A DNA stretch of 12,291 nt from positions 1 to 12,291 of the forward strand of contig JANBTH010000717.1 in NCBI GenBank assembly GCA_027578815.1, given 5' to 3'. The first letter of the stretch is position 1. Each line of letters begins with the position of its first letter. The notes under the pieces were generated by a model, which was not told the origin of the DNA, ran no database searches, and was given only the letters and a program-made list of their open reading frames with translations. Of this stretch, positions 1 through 7,926 are shown in pieces. Made by a program: the position numbers and the translations under genes. Source of the DNA: Coemansia sp. RSA 1804. Taxonomy: Eukaryota > Kickxellomycota > Kickxellomycetes > Kickxellales > Kickxellaceae.

Positions 1-1319
1 ATACTCCTTAGAGCCACGTTTGGGTTGCAGCTGCGACGAATAAAGCGCGCATCAGAGCCCTGGCGACGTGCGTCAAGACAAATATCAATCTCTGGGTGGA
101 AATGCGAGTACGGACGCGTGGTTCGCAGCAGTTCGTAGTAGTTTTTAGGGTCTTCCTTGTACGCCGCTTTCAAAACCACCTGTCCCTTGTATTCGCATAT
201 ATAGCGGTGGTTTTCTATACGGCTGCGTGAGAACAATCCCGTCTGGTTACGTTCTTTTCCGACAAGCGCCTTGTAGACCGGAAGAGGACTGTTTATGTCC
301 TTATCATTCATTGAAACCATTGGTGGAAGAGCCGAATCGCTGTCCCTCTTCAAGGCAGAGGGAGGGGAGCGCGGCAAAGAACTGTTACTGCTTCCATTGA
401 GAAGTGGTGCTCCTGACAATGCACTGTCTGGCTTTTTCTTCCCCGAATCCAAATCTGAATCCAAGTGCAAGTCGTTTTCTGCCGGAGCATCGTCCTTCAA
501 TGCACCGTTTGTTGTAGCTGAGGAAGCAGTAAGCAATGGCGGTGATGTCGATGTAACCGAGGCTGCGGCTGCGCTGACAACATTGCGCTGCTCGGCCAGT
601 TGGCCAAGTACGCTTTGAAACAGCACTTGCACATCGTTACCAAGAATATTGCGATCAATGTGCGTGTATGAGTTATCTGCCAGCACCACGCTATCGCGGC
701 CCCTGTCTGCTGTCCGGGAAGCGGTTGGGCTGGACGACTCTCGGCCTGTAGGTCCAGGTTTGGTGTATTTAGTACGCGGCTGCTTAGAGTCTGAAGCGCG
801 CTTCTTCCGGTCATTCAGCTCGTCAGCCTTTTTGGGCCTTGACGCAGGGTTCTTTTGGCGTTTTCGGGGCTCCTTTGAGTGGCGGGTTTCAGAGTCTAAT
901 CGTCGTTTTTGATATTCGACTGCGCGCTACAGATAAGGGCTCCAGGTAAACTCACGAATAAGGTGTAGGTTAGAAACAGAATACGCAAGAAAGTTGAAGG
1001 TTTAAACAAAAAAGAAAGCAAAAAGGAAAAAACGCAAATTCAAAACAGACAAATAAAAGCAGCGTTCTCTCATGAATGTGTAGCTTACCTTTACGTCGAG
1101 CTTTCGTGGATTGCACTTTTCACAGAGATATTCGTCGGGGACATTATCTTGCTCGACACCAACACAAATTGCATGCTGCCACACCAAACAGTTTTCACAT
1201 TGGATTGTAAAGCCGTCGTCGTCGTCAATGTTACAGATGCAGCGAATTACGCCCTGGTCCTCATCTGGTGTCGAATCTCCCTCGGGGTCTCGGGCGCTGG
1301 AATTGTTTGAGGGAAGCAT
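1..1319 (-). CDS. Set3/MLL5-like PHD-finger and SET-domain protein, 5' part (3' end outside window)
   Basis: Two exons, 1319-1089 and 926-1, encode 385 visible residues. Exon 1 carries a C4HC3 PHD finger with ligands C27, C29, C41, C44, H49, C52, C66 and C69; W47 is a likely aromatic-cage residue for methylated H3K4. The splice joins PRKLDVK to RAVEYQKRR, matching the PRNLD-KERA-x-QRR segment that follows the PHD finger in MLL5. A long basic, low-complexity linker follows (about 78-290), then a SET domain from about residue 296, cut by the window edge. The visible SET part has LDARRQG and RRSCNPN (374-380). The family includes yeast Set3, the scaffold of a histone deacetylase complex, and metazoan MLL5/UpSET; they read histone marks and are thought not to methylate. 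A pyrimidine tract ending in CCAG lies just upstream of the ATG at 1319, so an upstream exon or 5'UTR intron is possible. Confidence 0.9.
927..1088 (-). other. Spliceosomal intron in the PHD-SET gene
   Basis: A 162-bp phase-0 intron. The donor reads GTAAGC directly after the Lys codon of DVK, and the acceptor reads CTGTAG. A CTAAC-type branch site (TTCTAACC) lies near 967-974, about 40 bases before the acceptor. Splicing restores a frame open through to the window edge and rebuilds the family-typical LDxKRA-x-x-x-Q-x-RR segment. Without splicing, the frame runs into a non-homologous Phe-rich tail and stops. Confidence 0.88.
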
Positions 1320-1614
1320 TTCTGCTGGAAAAATAAAGAGAAAAAGGCTGGCTGAGGCGGTAAAGACGACCGCCTAAGAAAAGTATAAGGTTTCGCAGGG
1401 TCTAATTCAGCAATAAACGGCTAAAGTCAAGACAGGTCTTTGTATTATGCAGGTCCTGGACAACGCGAACAAAAAGAGATAGAGTGTTTGTTAGGGAGAA
1501 TAGCAGCTGAGTTGTCCAAAGGTTGGTTGGATAGAAATATAGGTAGGCTGTGAAAGACAGCACGACCACAACTTTGAATTGGAACCCCTCAGACACCCTT
1601 TCGAATCAACTTTT

Positions 1615-1687
1615 ACGCGTCTAAAGCCGGCAAGGTGTATGCTGGCAGTTCTGCGCCTGTCTGGAAATATAGCGTGCAGAGACGCGT
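1615..1687. promoter_or_regulatory. Pair of ACGCGT (MluI cell-cycle box-like) sites
   Basis: ACGCGT occurs at 1615-1620 and 1682-1687, 67 bases apart and about 300-370 bases upstream of the PHD-SET start codon. ACGCGT is the core of the MCB element bound by MBF (Mbp1/Swi6-type) factors at G1/S in ascomycete yeasts. The sites are seen directly; regulation is inferred. The word also occurs by chance, with one further copy inside PHD-SET coding sequence near 113. Confidence 0.35.
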
Positions 1688-2175
1688 AAGGTAGGCGTGT
1701 TGTTTACGCAGACAAAAGAGGACTGGTAGGTAATCGGCTTCGCGTACACTCGTACTAGAGACAAATTGAAAATGAGAAGACAAGCAAGAGCTGGAAAGGA
1801 GAAAAGCTTCAGAGGCCGTGCAGCCAACATAAGCGAGGAGAAATGTGGTTCAATTGAGCACTTGCAACCGTAGTCACTAGCAAAAAAAAGACTATGTTGG
1901 TATGTGGTTTGGGACACGCAGGCTGTACAAGGACCAGAAGCCACAAGAGGAATGAAAAGAATAATAAAAAAGTACTGGCACGAATAAGCCCAAAAGAAAG
2001 GAAGGAAAGAGCCGCCGCAAAGGGGTGGAGAACTCAAAAGCGAAGAAAGGCTAGGAAGACTGAAAGAGAAAAAAAAGGAAAGTTTGGAGGCAGCAAGCAA
2101 CAGCTGAGGCAATCGAGGCCAAAAGGCATCTTTTTCACGCAAGTTATTTGATTCGACCATCCGGCTAGTAGCTCT

Positions 2176-2181
2176 CACGTG
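2176..2181. promoter_or_regulatory. CACGTG E-box in the PHD-SET/bHLH divergent region
   Basis: A palindromic CACGTG lies in the sequence ctctCACGTGaaca. This is the preferred site of bHLH factors with His-Glu-Arg in the basic region, as the bHLH protein encoded at 3531-5992 has. It is about 860 bases from the PHD-SET start and 1350 from the bHLH start. A regulatory role, including autoregulation, is only inferred. Confidence 0.35.
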
Positions 2182-3298
2182 AACACTTGGTGCTTCCCAT
2201 AAGCAAAAAGTCGTGGTATATGTAAAAATCTAATGCTTATTTTTGTATTAATGTTGCTGCTCGTTTGATTCAGCCAGCCGAATTAAAGCGGGAGGGGACT
2301 GCGGTGCTTGTAGAAAGCAATCTAGTTCTGCGCGACATTGAATTGTGCTCGGTTAGCAGCGGGTGTTGTGTAGATCGTGGTTCGCAGACGAGAGCAGATA
2401 CAGGCAGCGGAGTGCCATCAATTTATTTGGTTTGCCAAGGTTATAAGACAGAAAAATAACACACCCTCGATGCGATAGTGACACAAAAGAAGAACTGGAA
2501 AGGCTCTCTGCTGGAGATGGACAGATCGGAGCGTTCTGGTCGCCAATACCAAACCGATTCTGAGGATGGCTCAAACAAAAAGCTACTCAGGCAGACACAT
2601 GTGAATGGGTGCTCATGTCAACTACGCATGGCCGGTGCTGGTTTGTGACGGCGACTAGCTTGCATTGGACTGCATGTCAAGACATTCTGCATTTTCCATT
2701 TTTGCGCGTCCACGTTAAAACCAGTTCGAGCTATTGCTGGTAAAAAACGCTGGAGTACGTGGACACAGAATCTGGCAGTAGAGCCTCCCGCGTTTAAAAA
2801 AAAAGATGTGTAAGCAGGGGCGCCAATGGGAAGGAAAGCATGGACGCTACCGAGTCTCGTCACTGGCATCCGCGCGGATCTAGCTTGTTTGTTTCTTTCT
2901 CTTGTCGGGAGGCACCACCATATCCCATCCGCCGTTTTTTTGGCTTTACTCGACAAACAACACATCAAAGCCTGAGCGTGTCCAGCAGCGAAGCAAGGAC
3001 TAATAAATACACCAAAAGGTCACACTTTCTTTTATCTTTTGATTTTATTGATGCTCTTTTTATGTATATTTTTCTTACAATTCGCATTCTGTACACTTCT
3101 TACTCTTCCTTCTTGTTGGCCTCTATACTCTACTCCCAGAGTCGTTTGTCTGAGGGCTTTATGACCACTGTCTCGCTCTCTCAGCGCCTGGTTGCAAAAG
3201 AAAGACCTGCTGCTTTCCGACTCTATTGTATGCTTGCTCATTCAGCAGCTTAATTCAGGGCCACTAATTTAGCTTGTGTGTCCTTGACGCCCAGATAC

Positions 3299-3326
3299 AG
3301 CCGGTAGCCAGTAGCCAGTAGCATAG
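3299..3326 (+). repeat. Short 7-bp tandem repeat (AGCCAGT type)
   Basis: Four consecutive 7-base units: AGCCGGT, AGCCAGT, AGCCAGT and AGCATAG. Two are identical, one has a single mismatch and the last is degenerate. It lies about 120 bases upstream of the TATA box of the bHLH gene. It could be a small regulatory cluster or replication slippage; nothing in the sequence decides. Confidence 0.5.
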
Positions 3327-3445
3327 GTATCAGAGCACTGCTACTGCCAGCCAGGGTTGTTTGGAGCACCCTTCGTTTGACTTTCGACACGCCTCGGCCA
3401 AGCCTCTCACGCCTCGTGTGCTCAGGCGTGTCGCCGCAGCTCTTG

Positions 3446-3453
3446 TATATATA
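3446..3453 (+). promoter_or_regulatory. TATA box upstream of the bHLH gene
   Basis: TATATATA lies 78 bases upstream of the proposed ATG at 3531. That spacing leaves room for a start site about 30 bases downstream and a short 5'UTR. It supports the choice of 3531 as first exon over the alternative ATG at 4100. Confidence 0.5.
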
Positions 3454-3530
3454 CTAGCGTATCAACAAACGCCATTTAGGCTGGTTTCTGGCTTTGCTAG
3501 CACAGCAGGAGCGCAAGATAATTGTGACAT

Positions 3531-5992
3531 ATGGACTGGACACGCTTGTTTGTATCAAATGAGGAACCGGAAGGCAATGGAGCGGGCGCTCTTGACACAG
3601 GTAAGTGGTGGTGGTTCCCAATGCATTCTCTTACGCACAGACCGGGTGTTGCAACGGCAAACAAGCAACAGCACATAGCAGCGCATCGATAGTAGTTAGC
3701 CTCTCTTTCATTTAGAATTGTTGCTCTCAGCAAAACAGCTCTCGGGAGGGAAGACGGAGCAATAAATGCTATTTGCTGGAGGGTGTTGTGATGTTGCGAG
3801 TGTTCGATAGATGTGACCCTTTCTTTTACCATCCCTCACTTTCACATGTCAGCTCTTTCTCCCCTTTCCATTCCAACAAACCCACCCCCCGCAATCTACT
3901 TCATTTCTAGTGGGTGTTGCCCCGAACCAGTTTCCTCCCAGACTGTGCTTTCTGGTGTGGTATTTCGGCCAAAGGGCCCGTTAGCCGCGCCGTTTGCAGC
4001 ATCACTAGCGCCGATGTGCACCCGATAGATCCGATCCATATTGCTGTAACTTTTCATGTTATTGCCGTTCTTTCTTATAATGCGCCCGATCTTCCCATCA
4101 TGGCAGCAGAAACCAGTACTTTCACTGATTCTCTGCTTGAACCTGTTTTTTTTTCTGCTTCTGTATCTGCTTCATATTAACGCATAGACCCGTCGTTGTT
4201 CGTTGCAACCAGTGACTTTTTCGAGAACCTACCGTTTCCGCCAACATCCGTTCCTCCACGGCCGCCATCGATTCCCAACGATCTGGAGCCAGCACCTCTG
4301 TTTCCATCCACCTCCAGCACCACAAACGCCCTGGAAGCAGCATTCCTCTCGATACAGCAGCCACACGCTACGCACGGCTCCAACACCCTTGGACTCACTT
4401 TTGGTAGTGGGAGCGCAGCGTTCAACAACACACAACATAGCAATCTGCCACCACAGCAGCAGCAACAGCAACAGCAGCGGACGCAGTTAGGCCATCCACA
4501 ACAGATTCCCGTGCTCCAGCCAACAAGCAGCACGCTGTTTGACCCCAAAGAGGAGTCGTACTTAAACTCGTTTCTCAGTGGGTTTGACATAGAAGGATTT
4601 GAAATAGCACCATACCTTGCATCGCCACTACCAATGGCAAGCTTCTCATCGCGCGCAGACTTTGGCAGCATGGGAATGGGCATGGGGGTGGGCGCTGGAA
4701 TGATGGGCGCCATGGACGATGCGATTCCTCATCTGTCTCTAGACGACGGCAGAAACGACACAACATCCGGTCTCACACGCATGGCAGCGTCCTCGTCGGC
4801 AGGCGTCGGTGGTGTACTCAGTCGTGCGACAGCTAGAGACACGCCAATGTTTGAATATGGCCTTGGCGGCACATCGCATCTTTCGCTTGGCAACGTCATA
4901 TCTGAGGAGATGCATAAGGTGTCGTCTTGGCTTCTGCAAAGCCAAGACCACCATGGAGAGCCACCGCAGACTGCGGGCTCGGCGTTTTCAGACGTTGCAG
5001 CAATGTCGCAGCGCATGAGCATCGACATGCACCACCCGCAGTCACAGCCACAGCCATATCCGCCCTTTCCCAGCGGCAACAGCAACACGTCAGGCATGCA
5101 GCATCTGGGAAGTGCCCAGGCCAGCATCTCTGGAGCAGCATATCGGATGCAGTACTCAGGAGTGCCGAGCATGACGATACCTCAAGCACTCTCCCAAGAC
5201 CCACACACAGCAGCCATGCCTATGTGGCAAGGCGACTCTGGCGCCGATGCAACGAGCATGCAGTCGCCTCGGCCAGTGTCAGAGTCAGACATGTCGATTA
5301 AGCGCAAGGCTTCATTTGAGCAGCTTGGCCAACCACGCAAGACACGGGGAAGCATGCGCTCGCCGATAAACGAGCCACACACACAGTTGAGCGCAGGCGG
5401 AGTGCACTCGGTCTTGTCACGAGCACCAGCAATTCTGGAAGCAGTCTCCGCCGGATCGATTGCAGCACGCCGGTCTATACCCCGCGGTGCTGCTAGCACT
5501 AGCACCAGCGCTGATGCCCGTTCTAAGCAGACTGTGGCAAATGCAGTGGCAGAGAGTGCTGCGGCACCTGGCAGCGACTCATCGGATGACGAAGACGGCA
5601 CAGGTGAAATATCTGGGACGGGAGCAAAGCGGAAAGAGGGCAAGAAAAGCACGCCGCGGGCGGTGCTCACTGAGGAGGAGCGACGCGCCAACCACATTGC
5701 GTCGGAGCAGCGGCGAAGGAACCAGATCCGCCACGGATACGCAGAGCTGATGACACTGGTCACGACCCTGCGCGATCCAGCGCTTGGCAACCACCCTGGC
5801 ACGGCGCACAGCACGCCCAGCAAGGCTGTCATTCTTGCACATGCGGTGCAGTTCATCCGCGGTCTGGAGGAAGGCAACCGGATGCTGCGCAAGCGGCTTG
5901 AGCAGACGCACCGGCTCATTCCGCCGATTCACATGGCGTCGCATGCGCTCCCAAGCTTCCACCCGGGCTCGCCTACGCCGCCGCAGCTGTAG
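3531..5992 (+). CDS. bHLH-leucine-zipper transcription factor (Mlx/Mondo/Ino4-like), two exons
   Basis: The proposed model joins 3531-3600 and 4188-5992 (624 residues). The main frame begins after a stop at 4178-4180 with no nearby ATG, so an upstream exon is needed. Exon 1 (MDWTRLFVSNEEPEGN...) ends at a perfect CAG/GTAAGT donor in phase 1, and the split Gly/Asp codon GAC completes at 4188. The DNA-binding domain is C-terminal. Its basic region has H526, E530 and R534, the H-E-R code for CACGTG. Helix 1 contains IRHGYAEL and helix 2 starts near S568, followed by a Leu-zipper-like helix to about 600. The pattern RR-x-x-H-x-x-x-EQ-x-RR-x-x-I-x-x-GY resembles Mlx, MondoA/ChREBP and fungal Ino4. 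The N-terminal 500 residues are acidic then disordered, with an 8-Gln run, a Met/Gly-rich patch and basic NLS-like segments (KRK). It is a nuclear regulator; its targets are unknown. Exon 1 is less certain than the rest. Confidence 0.85.
3601..4187 (+). other. Proposed 587-bp first intron of the bHLH gene
   Basis: The donor is GTAAGT after CAG at 3598-3600. The acceptor is CATAG ending at 4187, preceded by a pyrimidine tract (about 4143-4173) and a branch-like TATTAAC (4175-4181). The branch adenine is only about 7 bases from the AG, which is close. The intron is phase 1 and keeps the frame. It is long for a fungal intron, and small internal exons or an alternative first exon at 4100-4115 cannot be excluded. 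Confidence 0.65.
4454..4477 (+). repeat. CAG/CAA run encoding eight glutamines
   Basis: Eight in-frame Gln codons (CAG and CAA mixed) in the disordered N-terminal half of the bHLH protein. Fungal transcription factors often carry such runs in activation regions. CAA interruptions suggest the run is less prone to slippage than pure CAG. Confidence 0.85.
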
Positions 5993-6093
5993 ACGCACAC
6001 GCATCAAACAGCAGGCATCTTGCCATATGTCAGACTTCCATGATCCCACAGATTTAATAATAGAAAACTACGACAAACAGATAAAGAAGATGA

Positions 6094-7161
6094 TCAGTAC
6101 TTTGTGTGGCCAGAGAACGTTGACATTGCAGAGTCGCCGCCGGCAAAGAAGTTGATTGCGCGGGTGCGCACTCCAGGCGACAGTGCGTAGACGACGCTGA
6201 GGAGGCTGGCGACCTTGGGTATATAGATTTCCTGTCCGCGACCAGAGCTCAGAGCGGCAAAGACGGAGCGAGCCAGCGAGTCCGGGCGCAGATTGGGCAG
6301 GAAGAAGCGGCCCAGATTCAGGCCGCGGAAAAGCCCGGTGTCGATGACGCCTGGATAGGCGATGGTGAACTGGATGTCGTTTGCGCTGTAGCGGGACGCC
6401 ACCTCGCGACGCAGCGACTCGTGGAGCAGCTTGACGCCGCCCTTAGTTGCGCAGTATGTGCTTGCTTGCGGCGTGCCGGCAAACGACACAATGGATCCAA
6501 TTGACACAATGTGGCCACGTCCGGCGCGAAGCATTGCTGGCAGGAACTGGCGGATCAGATGGAAGTGCGCGGTGAGATTGACATCGACAACCTTGTTGAC
6601 CTCGCTGTCGCTCATCTCCAGCAGCAGCTTGCCGACGACGATGCCGGCATTGTTGACTAGCATCGTCGGGTCGCCCAGGTCGCGTCTGACAGCGTCGGCC
6701 ACCGCCTTGACCTGATCCACGCTGCTGACATCGCACTCGTAGTGTCTCCACTGCCCGGCCACCGCCTCATCGTCTATTGGGAACGCATTCACATCCAGAA
6801 TCGCCACGCGTGCGCCTGCGCGAAGCAGTCGCTTGGTCAGCTCCAGCCCTACGCCGTGGCTGCCGCCCGTCACCACAACGATCTCGTCGCTCCAGCGCAC
6901 ACGCGCGCCGCCCAGCCCCAGCGCCTTGCATGCCACTCGGCCGATTGTTGGCAAAACAAGCTGCGTGGCCGCCCACAGCGCTGCTGCTGCTGCTGCCTTC
7001 TCTTTGACGCTTCTGGCGCTCTTGTCAAAGTGCTTCGACAGCGCGGCCACTGCCAGGTAGCTGATCAGCGGCGACCACACTGTCCTTGACGCATAGCGCG
7101 AGATTGTGTCGTAGTTGAACCCGCGCGGAACGATGGGCTTGCTGTCGTCGATGGTATTCAT
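6094..7161 (-). CDS. Membrane-anchored short-chain dehydrogenase/reductase (SDR; 17beta-HSD11/RDH10/DHRS3-like)
   Basis: A single-exon protein of 355 residues. The ATG at 7161 has A at -3 and is the first ATG of the frame; an upstream in-frame GTG at 7197 is not a credible start. Residues 28-80 hold hydrophobic segments and an Ala-rich stretch, likely an ER or lipid-droplet membrane anchor. The classical SDR Rossmann fold follows: cofactor loop TGGSHGVG (98-105), D123 after strand 2 (favouring NAD(H)), CDV (143-145), NNAG (170-173), catalytic S223, Y236 and K240 in YxxxK, and PG (270-271). Ser-Tyr spacing of 13 and the PGVIDTGLF segment match the SDR16C/17beta-HSD11-type family, which oxidises or reduces lipid-like alcohols (sterols, retinoids). 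The fungal substrate cannot be read from sequence. It converges with the bHLH gene with a 101-base gap and shares a promoter region with Nbs1. Confidence 0.93.
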   Translation of the reverse strand: MNTIDDSKPIVPRGFNYDTISRYASRTVWSPLISYLAVAALSKHFDKSARSVKEKAAAAAALWAATQLVLPTIGRVACKALGLGGARVRWSDEIVVVTGGSHGVGLELTKRLLRAGARVAILDVNAFPIDDEAVAGQWRHYECDVSSVDQVKAVADAVRRDLGDPTMLVNNAGIVVGKLLLEMSDSEVNKVVDVNLTAHFHLIRQFLPAMLRAGRGHIVSIGSIVSFAGTPQASTYCATKGGVKLLHESLRREVASRYSANDIQFTIAYPGVIDTGLFRGLNLGRFFLPNLRPDSLARSVFAALSSGRGQEIYIPKVASLLSVVYALSPGVRTRAINFFAGGDSAMSTFSGHTKY

Positions 7162-7926
7162 TTTTCTTTCTTTGGAACTAGATATTTGTGTCGACACTGC
7201 TGTCAGAAATCGTGGGTTGCTGATGCGAAAAGAGGCAGCGATGAACTTGAAGGGTGTGTTTCCAAAGATCAGACTATCAGTTGAACAGAGTCCTCAACGT
7301 CGTGGCTCTCCTTTTTATGCAATGTTACTTCTTCCAAACGAGGCCAAACAGTCTTTTTTCTACTGATAACCCTTCGAATTAAGCCTCCATTTTACTCGCT
7401 AAACTGCCCTGTGCTCGGTTTATAGTGCCATGTGAAAATACCGCCAACTCGTGGGAAGAACTGTTTAGCGGCGGACACTCCTGGTTCAGATGTCCTGCGA
7501 CCCAATCGTCTGGCAGCCTGGCGAATCTCCTCCGCTCCGCCCGCCGTCCATAACAGCTTTTTGTCAAGCCCTGCTTGCCGTTTAAATTACAGATCGTCCC
7601 GACGCGCAGCTCTTGCTTTTGCACAAAGAAGGCAGTATCCTCCTGCCAACTTGTTCTCATGCCCCCTTTTCAATACAGAAATTGCCAAAAGCACCGTCAC
7701 GTGCCATGGGCCCGTAAATGAAGACATCTTTTTGTGCATGGCCAAAGTAAGCGCAGCAAACATGCTAGCGACATAATCTGGTTCTGCTGAGGAAGCTCTG
7801 CTTCTGCGTGGTTTGCTGAACTTTGACTTGACTATTGCTTGCTCTGTCCTGCTTTTATCCAGATAACGCGCTCCTTCCTTCATCCTTGCTGTTGGCGCTG
7901 TTGATTAGATCGGGAGTCTGCTGCTG
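7162..7926. promoter_or_regulatory. Divergent promoter region between the SDR and Nbs1 genes
   Basis: 765 bases with no supported coding sequence. It contains CCAAT at 7502-7506, a GC-rich CTCCGCCCGCCG stretch near 7530 and a CACGTG E-box at 7698-7703. Short upstream ATGs occur on the Nbs1 side (for example 7738). Both flanking genes start at its borders, so it must hold both promoters. Confidence 0.6.
7698..7703. promoter_or_regulatory. CACGTG E-box upstream of Nbs1
   Basis: A second palindromic CACGTG, 224 bases upstream of the Nbs1 start and about 540 from the SDR start. It is the predicted site class of the H-E-R bHLH protein encoded in this window. The link is inferred. Confidence 0.4.

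Larger units (their letters stand above)
1320..3530. other. Long divergent intergenic region between the PHD-SET and bHLH genes
   Basis: I see no homologous protein, tRNA or repeat-element signature in these 2.2 kb. The open frames present are low-complexity and follow base composition: Phe/Leu/Ser-rich against the purine tracts and Lys/Arg/Glu-rich along them. About 1940-2120 is purine-rich on the plus strand, so CT-rich on the strand from which the PHD-SET gene is read. About 3020-3200 is pyrimidine-rich on the plus strand, the strand of the bHLH gene. CT-rich tracts on the coding strand upstream of start sites are common in fungal promoters. The region also holds two ACGCGT boxes, a CACGTG, a 7-bp repeat and a TATA box, listed separately. 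An unannotated non-coding RNA cannot be excluded. Confidence 0.6.

Noticed and set aside
1621..2178. 185-codon minus-strand open frame with hydrophobic stretches
   Set aside because: It starts at GTG, lies opposite a purine-rich tract and its Phe/Ser/Leu content follows base composition. No motif or homology is recognisable.
4177..4713. 178-codon minus-strand frame with a Cys run, opposite the bHLH exon
   Set aside because: The Cys-rich run is the reverse strand of the CAG/CAA glutamine repeat; it is a shadow of the real gene.
5182..5919. 245-codon minus-strand frame opposite the bHLH domain
   Set aside because: The plus strand encodes a clear bHLH domain here, and the antisense protein resembles no known family.
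7738..7926. Possible upstream Nbs1 exon: ATG at 7738, donor GTAAGC at 7747, acceptor TTAG at 7908, in phase
   Set aside because: It would add MAKIGSLLL before a start that already aligns with the family N terminus. It may be a 5'UTR intron or chance, so the ATG at 7927 was kept.
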